A DNA stretch of 64,000 nucleotides from Ligula intestinalis (taxonomy: Eukaryota > Platyhelminthes > Cestoda > Diphyllobothriidea > Diphyllobothriidae): positions 30,601,947-30,665,946 of the forward strand of contig JAYGXS010000005.1 of the NCBI GenBank assembly GCA_036362985.1, in the 5' to 3' direction. The notes under the pieces were generated by a model. The model did not search any database. It was not told the origin of the DNA and was given only the letters and a program-made list of their open reading frames with translations. The translations under genes were made by a program, and so were the position numbers. Below, in pieces: positions 47,101 through 59,100 of the stretch (the first letter of the stretch is position 1; every line of letters starts with the position of its first letter).

Positions 47101-50100
47101 CGAGGGTAAGTTGGGGCGCATACTCAAACCTCGGGCTTAAATATCATCGCTAGCTCCCCAATGGACCAACGGCCAGCGCGTGTATGTCGGGGGAGTGTGC
47201 CCTGACCTCGCATGAGGTACACTTTCAGTAGTACCACTAACCCCAATTAGAATAAGGGTTAACGAGTGCAGAATTTGAAGATTGTGGAATTCACGCTACT
47301 TAGAATTTGCAAGTAAGCGAATATTTTCATGGTTTATTTGCAAAGCCATTTTTGCTTAATATGCTGACTTAAGCGTTTATTGTGTGCGGTGACTTTCCGC
47401 GGACTCTTCTGTAATTCTATGCCATCATCCAATCCCTGCTGGGTCGACGCCTGGTGTGCAGAAAAGTGGAAGATTGTGGGTAATTCAGCCTACTTAAAAT
47501 GTATAAGTATGTAGTTATAATACATAAGGATCTTTCTGCGGCCCCAGTGGGTAATCTCACCCAAACTGTTAGAGTTGGGGCTAAGACCTGGGAATATTCG
47601 CTCTTCCTGAAGTTTATCGCATTGCTCTCTAATTTAAGTGGGCAAAGCGTTCCTATTAATGTGTCATGTTCGGGCATCCACATAATTCATTCCTACCCTA
47701 ACTTTCCGGACTATTTAGTCGATCTATTTCTGTCCGTTTTAGCGTCCGCGAAGACTGCCAGCTTCTCTAAACGCACCTGCAGCCTGTGCAAGCAGCACTT
47801 TTCCAGTTCCTCACACCTCCGCAACCACATCAACTGCGTCCATAAGGGTACTGGCTGTTCTCTCCTGCCATCCATTTTTGATTCTTCTCCTCCTCATCAT
47901 TTTGTTCGGTTTTTCCTTCGGAAGCGGACTTCTGCAGCGTGGCTTGGTACGGCTAATTTTAAATTTGCTTTGATAGCGAAGATACATACGTCCCTAATAT
48001 GATGGAGTGGAGCTGAAACAGACGAGGGATAGCTTCAACCCCGAGTCAAATTATTTCTAATGGGAAATATGCGCTAAGCCGTTGACCGCCAACTCTATTC
48101 CTTAGTCACCGTCTGAGCCGGTTGTTGTTGGAAATGGGACTCTGCTGGTAGCGTCTAATACTCGAACTATGCTTATTTCTTCATGCCCACATTGCACAGA
48201 TGCCCGAACCCGCGCGCAGTTCCAAAGCTGGTATCTCGTCGGAAACTGTAATCAGCACATAGCTTTTGTGCAGGATGCATGCCTCTGATTGATGCTCATT
48301 TCCAACACGGGATTGGGCCGTGCATCTTGTGGTGGCTAAGGTATACCCACTACCGGAGATGGTAAAATTGTAACACCTATCTAAGCCGAATTAAATGCTC
48401 TCTGCGGCCAATACTACCGCGGACCGGACTCAACACTCGGTCCAGTTTTTTACGGTTGGTGACAGTAGCATAACAAAAATTTCGTTCTAACAATTTCACG
48501 TTGTCGGGTCTGCCTTATTAGAAGTCGTTCGACCGGAGCTGTAAATAAATCAAGGTAAATTGTTAGATACTTGGTCAAAAACGGAGGTAAATGCTGAATC
48601 TCCGATTGCTTCCGTCTCGTCTGCGCGTTTCACTAGTAGATATTATCGCCGACAAAGACAGGGGAGACAGGAATGGTCATTTCAGGCTTATTAGCCGTCG
48701 TCAGCCAGTCATACCCAGGCCCAATTGGTGTATCACCCAAGGCTCGAATTTCTGACCTTGTGCTTAGAAGTCTAGCGCTCTAAGCGTTAGAGATTTGACA
48801 ATCGGTGAACGTTAATCAACGAGCGTCAATATTTCCCTGTCTAAACCAGCAAGACAGCGAGCCCCTGGCTCAATGTTTAGAGCGTTTGACTTTTTATCAA
48901 AAGGTCGCGGGTTCGAGCCTTAGGTGGGACGCCACTTGGGGTTTGTTATGACTGGGTTATAAGCCAGCAATGGCGATTCCAATCTCTTCTGACTTTTCTA
49001 GCAATTTTGTAGCGGTCTAAGTGGTGGATCACTTCAATCATCAGGCCAAATCCCCAAGTAAAAGGTAAAAGACCGAAGTCACCAGAAGGAGCGATTTATT
49101 GTGTACAGAACTCGCAATTGATGTCTCAGGTGGCAGTGGCCACTGGTGAAGCCAGGGTTAGTGTCGACTGTGTCCAAACAGACCTGAGCGAGTATAAGAC
49201 AGTGGTGGCAGCTGCCTAAGTAGGATTGTTCAATTGGTTTGCTATTGGTGTGTTGCAATTTGCACGAGAGGATGTCACCTGCAAAGGCCCCCTGCTGCGT
49301 TGGCCAAAGAATTGGTGTGGTAAATGGCCCTTAGAAGGGCGTTCTTTTTTGGACGCGCGGGTGTGTGCGTGACTGAATAAGCTGTGGGGGCCGCTGGAAA
49401 GCCTAATGACAGGGGACGCTGGCGCAGCTGTTATTGGTTAGCCAGAAGCAGATGTGAGGTCAAGCTTCAGGGGGCAGGAGTGCCAGTGAAGGAAAGCATT
49501 GGAACAGTTGTTTTTGACGACGCATGACTTTGGTGCAGCGGGTCTTCGAGAACAGGCATTGTGGCCGTCCGCCACAATGCTATCTGCCTAGACGCTGTGG
49601 GGCTGCTGATGGGGCTCGATAATGAGTTTCAAGACAGAGTGGGACGAGTGAGTTCCGTTAGCGATCGGTGAACGTTAATCAACGAGTGTTCTTCAGTCAG
49701 TTAATAGTTGTTGACATACCTCCTGGACTTTACTTGGGCCAGTAAAATGAATGGGCATGGCCTCCTTTATTGTTTGCAGGCGGCAGTCCTATTGCCATGT
49801 CCTGTGCAGGGGAGAGGGGGACGTGGGTGGGAAGGAGGTGGAAATCAGTAATCCTTACCTTTTTTCAAAGTTTCCTCCGTGCAAGTTGTTTGCCTTGACG
49901 GTCAGCGTTGAAAGACTTTGCAGTGCTGAGAATAAATCCTCAAAGCTTCCTGGCAAACTATTCTTGCGGTAGATGGCATCGCTGGCAAAGAAAAAAGAGA
50001 CTGGAATAGCCATTTCCGGCTCCTTAGTCGTCATCAGCCAGTCATACCGGGTATGCTATGTGCCTAGAGTACTAGTCGTTGTGTGACTGCTTACGGAGCT

Positions 50101-53100
50101 CAAGAATGAGCCCCAAGGCAGAGCGGGTTGAGTGAATTTCATTAGCGATCGGTGAACGTGCATCAACGAAGTGTCAGTTTCACTTGTCTCAGATCCAGTT
50201 GATTGTGCTGGTCTGTGGCATTGCTTGTTGAAGGAAGCTTTGGATTCGCCCGAAAAAAGTGCAAATAAGTCGGCATCCTTTATGCCTGCGCCTCAACCAT
50301 CTGCTTTGCTACGCAACGATAGAGCCATGAGCTCTCTAAAATCCCTCTGAAGTTCGGTTCACAACGACACGGAGAGAGTGGAATTGCTGCAAGGACTTTT
50401 CCGAGTTCCGAAGGTTCTTGAATCTCTCTTGGTGCACTCCATTTTCCGTACTCGTGCCAAGCTGCATCTTGGGTGCGCGCTGTCTCCATTTACACCCCCT
50501 CAACCTTTTCGTTTTCTTTAAACGGCAGTATTTATCGGTGTCATGCGATGGTTACGCTGTACTATAGGACGGACCTACAACGCAGCAAAACTGGTCTTCT
50601 TAAATTCAACTAAAAGCATTCCAGTAAAACGGGCAACTATGCCTTGCCATTGCATGCCACCTCAAATTGTGTGTACGAATTCACATGTACTTGCGGATGC
50701 AAGTTCATTGCGCGTACTGGCAGCCAGGGCCGTTGAGCAAGTGGCTTTTAAACTGAACCACTTTCGTTGCTGTTCTGCCATTAATTCTGTGAAATTCCCA
50801 ACTGTTCCTCGTTATCATCCTCATGCAGCAACAAGATGCAGCTGAGAAGCTTTCGCGAAATTTATTGATATTAATACATCCTGCCATTTATGCCTGCTTT
50901 ACATTTGTACCGGGGAACAAATGCTTCAAACTTTTCGTTTTCTTCTTTGTAGGTGCCGGTGCCTTTCGTTGTCATGATTGCAACGTCCTCTTCGCAAGTG
51001 CACTTGGTCTGCAAAAACACAAATACAAATTTCATGAGGGTTAGTCGCCATAAATCGTCCCTTTTCACTCCTTTTTATTGCCAGTTTTCTCCGGTTTCAA
51101 CGTTGCGTTGCCTCACTCAGAAAACTGGAAGGCATACTGTCCTATTGCTACCGAAGAATAGCGGTAAATTGGGTTTCACGGTTGGTTTAAATGAAGGATG
51201 ATAGTTGGCTGAAGTAAAAGTTTAAAATATTACCTTTACAATGTTAGCTAGTTTAGGTACAGTAATAACCGGTAAAGCCCGCGGGAGTGCGCGCTTGGTT
51301 TGAAATGCTAGGAATTGGGTACTGGAAAACCGAAAGCTTTGTTTAGATATGCGATTCCCAGCTGATCCCAGTATGTCAAGTCGAACTGAAAGAAATAACT
51401 TACCCCCCCGCCCTTTCCTCGATGTTTTTATGCACCGGCGTTCAGCTGGACTACTGCAAACCACAGTATGCAGAAAAGCCAACAGCTTAAAACAAATACT
51501 ACACTTCAACAGAAATCACCCGTTGTGTAAAAAACGTAGCTGCGTTCATACTCTTTTCAATGGGTTGAAACTCCTTGCAGCATACCCACTGACAAAAGAG
51601 TTGAACGACAATACCTTCGTGATCTATCTCGAACTAATGGATCTCCAAAGTCTTCTATCAAACAAAGCAAGCGCCGAGTGAATAGACGATGGCTAAAAGA
51701 ACAGCAACCCAAATCTGGAAGGCCATTCCCTACATAAAGGAGTCTCCGAAGCAGTCTCTCGACTGTTACAACCTGCTGGAGTAGGTATAGTCCACTGATC
51801 TCACGCGACAATCGCCGCCGTTTGATGCCACCTAAAAGCAGATTGCCCCCTGCTGAAACCTCCGCAGTTGTCTACAAGATACGCCGCAACGGTGAGGACT
51901 GCAATTACGTTGGAGGAAGAGGAAGAACTCGCAGCTTGCAACGCGTATTGAAGAAACTGACCACAGCTTCGATATTCAAGAAACGATCATCGTAGGTCGA
52001 GGAATCTCAAGAATGGAAAGACTGACGCTAGCTTTGACCTTCCTGTTGCGTACAAATTCCAACGCCTATACGTGATTATATGTCAGGATAAGGCCACACC
52101 GAACTAAAGAAATGCAAGTGAAAACGTTTCCTCGAAGGGCCTACGGGGAGAAGAAGCAGGGCTACCAGAATCTTCCCCCGTCGAGACGAAGCGTAACACC
52201 AACTGCCGTCCACCGACGTCAACTTCCATGCGAGGGAGGAGGCAACGAACAAGAAAAAATCGGTTAGCCCAGTGGCGTTAAATCCTGCCTCAGAGAGTTG
52301 CAAACAGGGACTACTGTTAAACAAGAAGCTTGATAATATTCGTCTGACCAGTATGGCAGGTGAGTGATGCGCAATTAACATAGTGTGTGGGAGGTATTAT
52401 GAACACACACCATTTTTTGTACTCCAATTAGTTGCTATAACACACGGCAATATGAAGTACGCGATTTAGGGGGCGCGTTAATCGGATGCAAACAGAAACT
52501 CCAAAGTAATTGGTTGAAAAAGGCTGGACTCAGTAACATGGTCTACCGATACAACTGAAAATGGGAATCTCGTGACTAACTGAGAAGAAGTAGACGCGAT
52601 CGTTTCTAAATGTTGCATCCTTCAAGGTTGGGCTAGGGTCGTGTGCATATGGCCTCATTTTGTACAGGACTCAAAGCGAGTGTATTATGAGAAAAATAGG
52701 TCAGGTCAGGTCAGGTTTTTATTGAGGGAAATATAGGTAAATACCTTTGAACTCCCTTTTGGTACAGTTTTTTCAACGCATTTGATCTGCAGAACATTTC
52801 AGAACAGTGGCGTTACCAGAAATTTGAGGGCCGACAGTGAAAAACTCCTTAGGCATTGTTCAGAAGTCTAGGGGTTTGAATGCCATTTGAGAGATTTCAG
52901 GAGAAAAACTGTCGCCCGGGGGAGGGGGGACGCAGAGTATATTCGACGCTGATGGCCTATGCTAAGAGTGTTTGAAGCATGTCAGGAATAGTCCATCGCG
53001 GTTTTCGCCATACTACCAAGGGTCCCACGAAGAGAAGGTTGTGGAAGTCACGCGAACCTCATCGAGTGTCTGCGATGCGCCCATCGTGCACCCTTGTTGG

Positions 53101-56100
53101 TTTAACGAGTCTGCCTGCTAATTGACAAAAGAAATATAATCGGTAGTTTTCTAAGCAAACATATTACTGAAAATTAGTGAGTAGTATGTTTTTTATAATG
53201 TGATTATTCCACAATTTGCATTCGGCAACTGGCAGTTTATTTTCGGGGGCTCAGTGGCTATTTGTTCTAACTTAATAGTGTCGTAAACATGCCTACAGAT
53301 GCGTCGGACTAAATCGTAAACGTGTGGTCAGATGGCGACATAACAATGTCCGCGGGCAGAGCATTCCAGGCCTGAATTGGGAAAAGTTTTACAAATCCGC
53401 GTAGCCTCGGATCACAACGTTTGGTGGACTCGAAGCTTGCAATTCGTGTTATTCTTAACTAACATATTACTGAAAATCAGTGAGTAGTATGTTTATATAC
53501 ATATATGATTTCACTCTCGTCATATCCAATTTTAGTGGGCATTTCGGGTATGAAAATCTAAATTTCTCTTGAATGCATCCACAGATGGGGACATAACAAT
53601 TTCCTCGGGGAGAGCATTCCAAGCTTCAACTACTCTATTACCAAAGAAGAACTTGCGTGTGTCTAGTCTGGCCCCTGTTATGCGTAGTTTGAAGAGATGC
53701 CCTCTTAAGTTCGTCGTTGTTGCTAACTCGAAGAAGTCGCCAGGTAGAAGACAGCAGTCCTGCCCGCGCATTATACGAAATGCTTGTATCAGATCGCCAC
53801 GTAGCTGTCTGTAACTTAACGGAAATAGATCGAGATTAGCTAAACGTCTTTCGTAGGGTAAAAAGCTCTGACCGGTAACCAGTTTTGTCGCGCGCCTGTG
53901 GACCTTCTCGAGGAAATTTAGGTCTTTCGCTGTCCAGGGTTTCCATGCTTGCATTGCGAACTCCAACTTCGGCCGCACAAGTGTTCCAAAGACCTTAGCA
54001 AAGCAGTCTTTATCGAAGGCACAGAAAGCCCTTTTGACAAAATAGAGGACGGACATCGCAGACTTGGCTACTTTTGCGCAGTGCAGCGAGGGCTTGAGAG
54101 ACGTAGAGATCCATACTCCCAAATCTTTCTGCGCGTCCACTTCTTGCAGTTGGATGCCATTTAGGCTGTAAAACATGGGGTTCTGAGAGCTGGGTCGGCC
54201 AACTCTTAAGATACTGCATTTGTTCTCGTTAAACGGCAAAAGCCAGTCTTGAGACCAAGTTTTAAGACGGTTTAGGTTTAGCTGCAAATGTTCTTTGACA
54301 GCTGAATTTCTGATGACGTTCCAAATCTTAATGTCCTCGGCAAACATAGCCACATCGCAGTCCAGTTCACGGACGGAGTCATTGACGTATATAATGAACA
54401 GTATAGGGCCAAGGACAGAGACTTGGGGGACACCGCTCTCGACTGCAACGTCTGCCGACTGCTGGTCACCAATATGGACAGTTTGAGAGCGACCAAGTAA
54501 GAAGCTTTGAATCCACTTCAGCAGATTTCCTCGAACACCTATTTGGCTGAATTGTGCAGAAGTCGTTGATGTGGGACGCTATCAAAAGCCTTCTTGAAGT
54601 CGATGTAGATTACATGAAGCGGATTTCCTCCATCAACTGCCCAAGTCCAGCGTTCCAAACAATGGAGCAGGTTCGTCACGCAGGACCTGCCTCTGCGGAA
54701 CCCATGTTGCGCATCCGATAGAAGGTTATGCTGCTCTAAGAAACGCATCAGCTCTCGTTTTACTACTTTTTCCATAATCTTGCAACAGATCGAAGTGAGG
54801 CTGATTGGTCTATAACTGTTTGCAGAAACCTTTCTGCCGCCTTTATACAACGGTGTGATCCGTGCGGATTTTCAATCGGCGGGTAAACAACCTGCGTTAA
54901 ACGGGGTACTGAAAAGCATAGAAAGCGGTTTGGCTAGCTCCCCAGCAAGTTCTTTCTGTAATTTAGGCGGGATGTCATCGGGGCCGGATGATTTCGAGTC
55001 TTTTGGTGCCATTAACTCCTGAAGAACGGTTGCTTCGGCGAAGGCCACATTTTCAATCTTTGGACCGTCATCTAAGCCATAGTTTGGAGGAATGAATCCG
55101 ATTTCAGTCGTAAAGTTCGATTTGAAAAATTGTGAAAGATGCTCAGCTTTTGCTCCATCCTCACTCATTTCTGTTCCATCGCTTGCCTTCAGAAGGGGAA
55201 CTGGGTCCCGGTTTCGTGTGGTCTTTCTTAAGTAGCCATAAAATAGCTTCGGATTTTTAACTGCCCGGTTTAGTAAATCTTTTTCAAAGTCTTTGCGCGC
55301 TTTGAAGATAAGTCGCTTCACGAGTTTCCTCTGCGTTTTGTATGCATTTAGGGATACCGGATTTCTGTCTGCTCTATACTTTCTAAACAATCTCCCCTTT
55401 TTATTTATCTCTTTCTTCAGCGCTTGAGTCAGCCACTGAGGTTTGTTGTTTAGCTTCTTCCGTGTAATCGGACAGTGGTTTCTCAGGAGAGTATGCAATA
55501 ACACACTGAACCATCCCCAATCATCAGTTATATTGCCAGAAAAAACCAATTCCCAATTTATGTTATTTATTTCGGCCTTCATTTGATCAAAGTCACCACG
55601 CCAAATATTCCTTCTAACCTTGGTGGGTTGTTCGGGTACCAAAAATATAGAATAGTCCCAATTTAGTACGATGTGATCACTTTTACTTAGAGGAGGTAGA
55701 GCTTGCACCTCGTCGATGCTGTCCAGCGATTTCGTAAGTACCAGGTCTAGGCAGTTTTATTGCTGCCCCTCACGCACCCTGGTGGGAAATAGAACGTGTT
55801 GACTGAGAGATGCATTAAGTGTCAGCGCTAGTAAACGCCAGTCGAATGCTTGCTCTGGGCCTCGTGTGTATGATGAACCCCAATTGATAAGCGGGGCATT
55901 GAAGTCGCCCATAATCAAGGCGTCGGGCCGAGCAGCTAATCTCGCTAACTCTTCTAGTAGACCAGTGTCAGCCTCATGATCATATCTAGGCGGACGGTAC
56001 ACGGTCAGAACTTCCAGGCTGGGTGATTCCGGTACCTTTATAGTAAGCCAGATGGCCTCGGTGCTGCAATGAAACCGCTCTGTTTTTTCCGAGACTAGCA

Positions 56101-59100
56101 GTCCATGTTTGACGTAAGTTATAATTCCTCCTCCTTGGCGCCCTCTTCAATCTCTCCCGAACAGATTAAAGCCAGGTAGTGCCACTTCGCGGTCATCCAC
56201 GTTTTCAGACAGCCAGGTTTCTGTCAGAGAGATAATGTCGGGAGAAAGGTCATATATCTGCACTTTTAGTTCATCTAACTTGGACAACAGACTCTGTGCG
56301 TTGGTGTAGAAGAATTTAAGTGACATATTTTTGACGAATTTTGTCTCGGTGGAATTTGAACTTTGTTTGACATCGGCTGTGTAAGCCACGCGCAGGCCAT
56401 TGTTCGAAGTATTATCGGTTGGTTCAAGAACCTCATATTCCTGTGAATAATCTTCCCGTTCGAGATTACCAGGCTGGTCTCGCCATTTTTCCTTCTCGAA
56501 AGTAATTCTGCCACAAGCTCCCGACGTAAACTAATTTTTATATGAGAAAAATTTCTATGGGGATTGGATGCAGGAAAAATGGTGGCCTAACTCCAGAAGC
56601 TCGAGTGATTTGTCTATGCCCGCGGTCTTGGCCTGTGGCTGGCCGTGGAGGACTTATGACCTCGAAACTAATATCCCGCCGCTCCCCTCTACTTCTTAAG
56701 TACTGCTTGCTATTCGCTGTGCTCCCGCTGCGGGGATTGAAGGCGAGAGCTTTGAGGAGATATCTAAAACCCATATTTTGACATGAGATCAGTCATGATC
56801 CTCGAACATTACTGGCAACCCCCCTCCCCGAAAGCATTACCTGAAGTTAAGTTTCCTTAATTCCCGGCCAAAGCAAGGTGATTCTCGCGGATGGGATTCA
56901 AAGATTTTATAAATGGTTATGTTAATCTCGGATTCTCCTACTCACAGTGTTATTTTGGATGCATATTTTGAACTCCTCCATTTATCCGGCTTTTAGGCTC
57001 TAGTTCCGCCGACGGGCCGCCCACTGGTCAGGACCTATTTGCCTGTGACATCTGCTCCAGCAAGTTTGCCTGCAGAACCCACCTTGAGGACCACATGAGG
57101 TTCACCCACAGTTGTACGTGTGTCTGATCTTAGCAGCGCCGCCCACTTACTATTTTTTGAACTCGTCGTCCATTCTATCTCTGTATGTTATGTTTCCTTT
57201 AGCTTTTAAACCGTGATGCGCTAAGTTGACATCAGATCTGTTTTAGGCTCAAACTGAAGGTCTATGCGAGCTGAACTCCACCTGTTTTAATGCGCTAAGC
57301 GTGCAACATAGTTTGGTGTGTTCTGAGCCCTCAGTCAGCTTTCTCACATTTTTAGTAATCAATTTAGCCAGTCCATATGTTGGTGTGCCTTTCTGGTCAA
57401 TGAGCGGTCCTAAGGGAACGTTTGGTTTGTGGAGTTTGGTAGGCCGTGAAAGCTTTTTATAGCAGTATCGTGTGAGTTCGTCTGTGACCTATGTATTTCA
57501 GATATTAACGTGGGTGAAGATACGTGATCCAGATAAATTATCCCGTTCATCTTCTTTGGGAAATGATGAACGGGATATGTAAACACACTAGCAGATAAGC
57601 GCTCACTGATCGGTTACAGGACTCTCTCATCCCTTTGTGCCTTTTGGCCTTGCGGCACAGTGACCAGTGATATAGGCAGAATGACATTACCAACAGAGAC
57701 CAGGGACTCTGAAATGGCCATTTCTGGCTTAGTAGCCATCATCAGCCATCATCAGCCAGTCATACGAAATGTCCTAACCATAGGCTCCTCGCCTTGTCGG
57801 GTTCGATCGAGAATATACACAATGGCATATAGGCGTTCACTGATTCTTCACAGCATTCACTCGTCCCTCTGTAGGGAGAAATGCATTGCCGAGACGGGTA
57901 TGGCTATTTCTGACTTATCAGCCGTCGTATGTCGGCCGTGCCTGACCCTGACCCCGTGATCTTGGCGGTTAGATGTCAATCGGTTTAACCACCGTACCAC
58001 CGGTCTATTGTCCTCCCCTCGTGCACATAAAACATATGCAGAAAGCAAAAGGCCACTCTACCACCCTACTATAATGCATCTACGAGGAGTTTCCGTATTT
58101 ACACATAGTATCTCGGTCGAACCTTCTGATTGTAGATTTCAATGAACGTGGTCGACGACGACTATGCACTTCTGTCTTTCATACGCAGACATAGAGGTCG
58201 TATTCCCTTGAAGCTTATTTATGTTATAGACTTTGGCCACCAACTGATAGTCTACTTAAATTTCTGGCACCTTCTGCTCCATCTTGCCTTTTTTGATAAT
58301 CAGCAACTAGTCTCAATGACTTTAGAAAAACCTATATGTCACTGGCCTTCAAGGAAGGTCCACCCTACTTGTTCTTTAAATCAACACTAATATTCTGGTT
58401 TATCTGGTTTTGCAGGTAGAGCTGCAAAGACAGATATTGGAGAAACTCGGAAAGACCTTGTCTGCTTTTCCTGCAATATATGTAACAAGACATACATTGG
58501 ACAGCATGCCCTTCAAAGGCATGTGGCCAGAGCGCACGGCTCGTGTTCAAGTATGTGGTTCATGTCCGCTCTGATCACTATATACTTGGTCTTTTTACTA
58601 CTTTTTACTATCTCTTTCTCATCCTTGCTTTTTGCGTGTTTTATTCCTTAAAATCGGTCAGTGCAAACCATTTTCAGTTCTTGCGCCGTAGTATCACACT
58701 TATCCATTTGCCGAACTTGGAAACTATTTAGCTGTCTTGCCTGCTCCTTTATATTCTGAAGCTTAACTATGACAGGCGCGTTTCTGAAAAGCCAAATCCT
58801 CGTTCATGGTATAAGAGAAATTCAGACAAACTCATATTCTTGGTGTTGTTAGAACTCCGTATTTTTGCATTTACTTCATGTGCTTTAACCAGTTGAATCT
58901 GGTGGGAGCTGCATACCTACTAGGTACTCACAGCCAGTCCTGTGTCAAGTCTGAGCAACTTAGTATTATCCTGTCTTGTGTAACCTAGTGGACCCCTTGT
59001 ATGCCACGGTACTGCCTCTGTGCATACTCCTTCAACATTCTTACCAGTCTGAATTATTTTTCATCCTTTTTACCTGTTAGGAGTCTAGCCTAACCGAATG

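Larger units (their letters stand above)
47848..50952 (+). other. Intron 21 (3.1 kb, SINE-rich)
   Basis: Holds SINE copies and a twice-repeated block around 'gatcggtgaacg'. A frame at 50543-50845 has no recognised features. Confidence 0.55.
57114..58415 (+). other. Intron 23
   Basis: 1.3 kb with a 13-bp-arm hairpin at 57539-57577 (tatcccgttcatc/gatgaacgggata) and two minus-strand SINE pieces at 57.70-57.80 and 57.88-58.01 kb. Confidence 0.6.
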
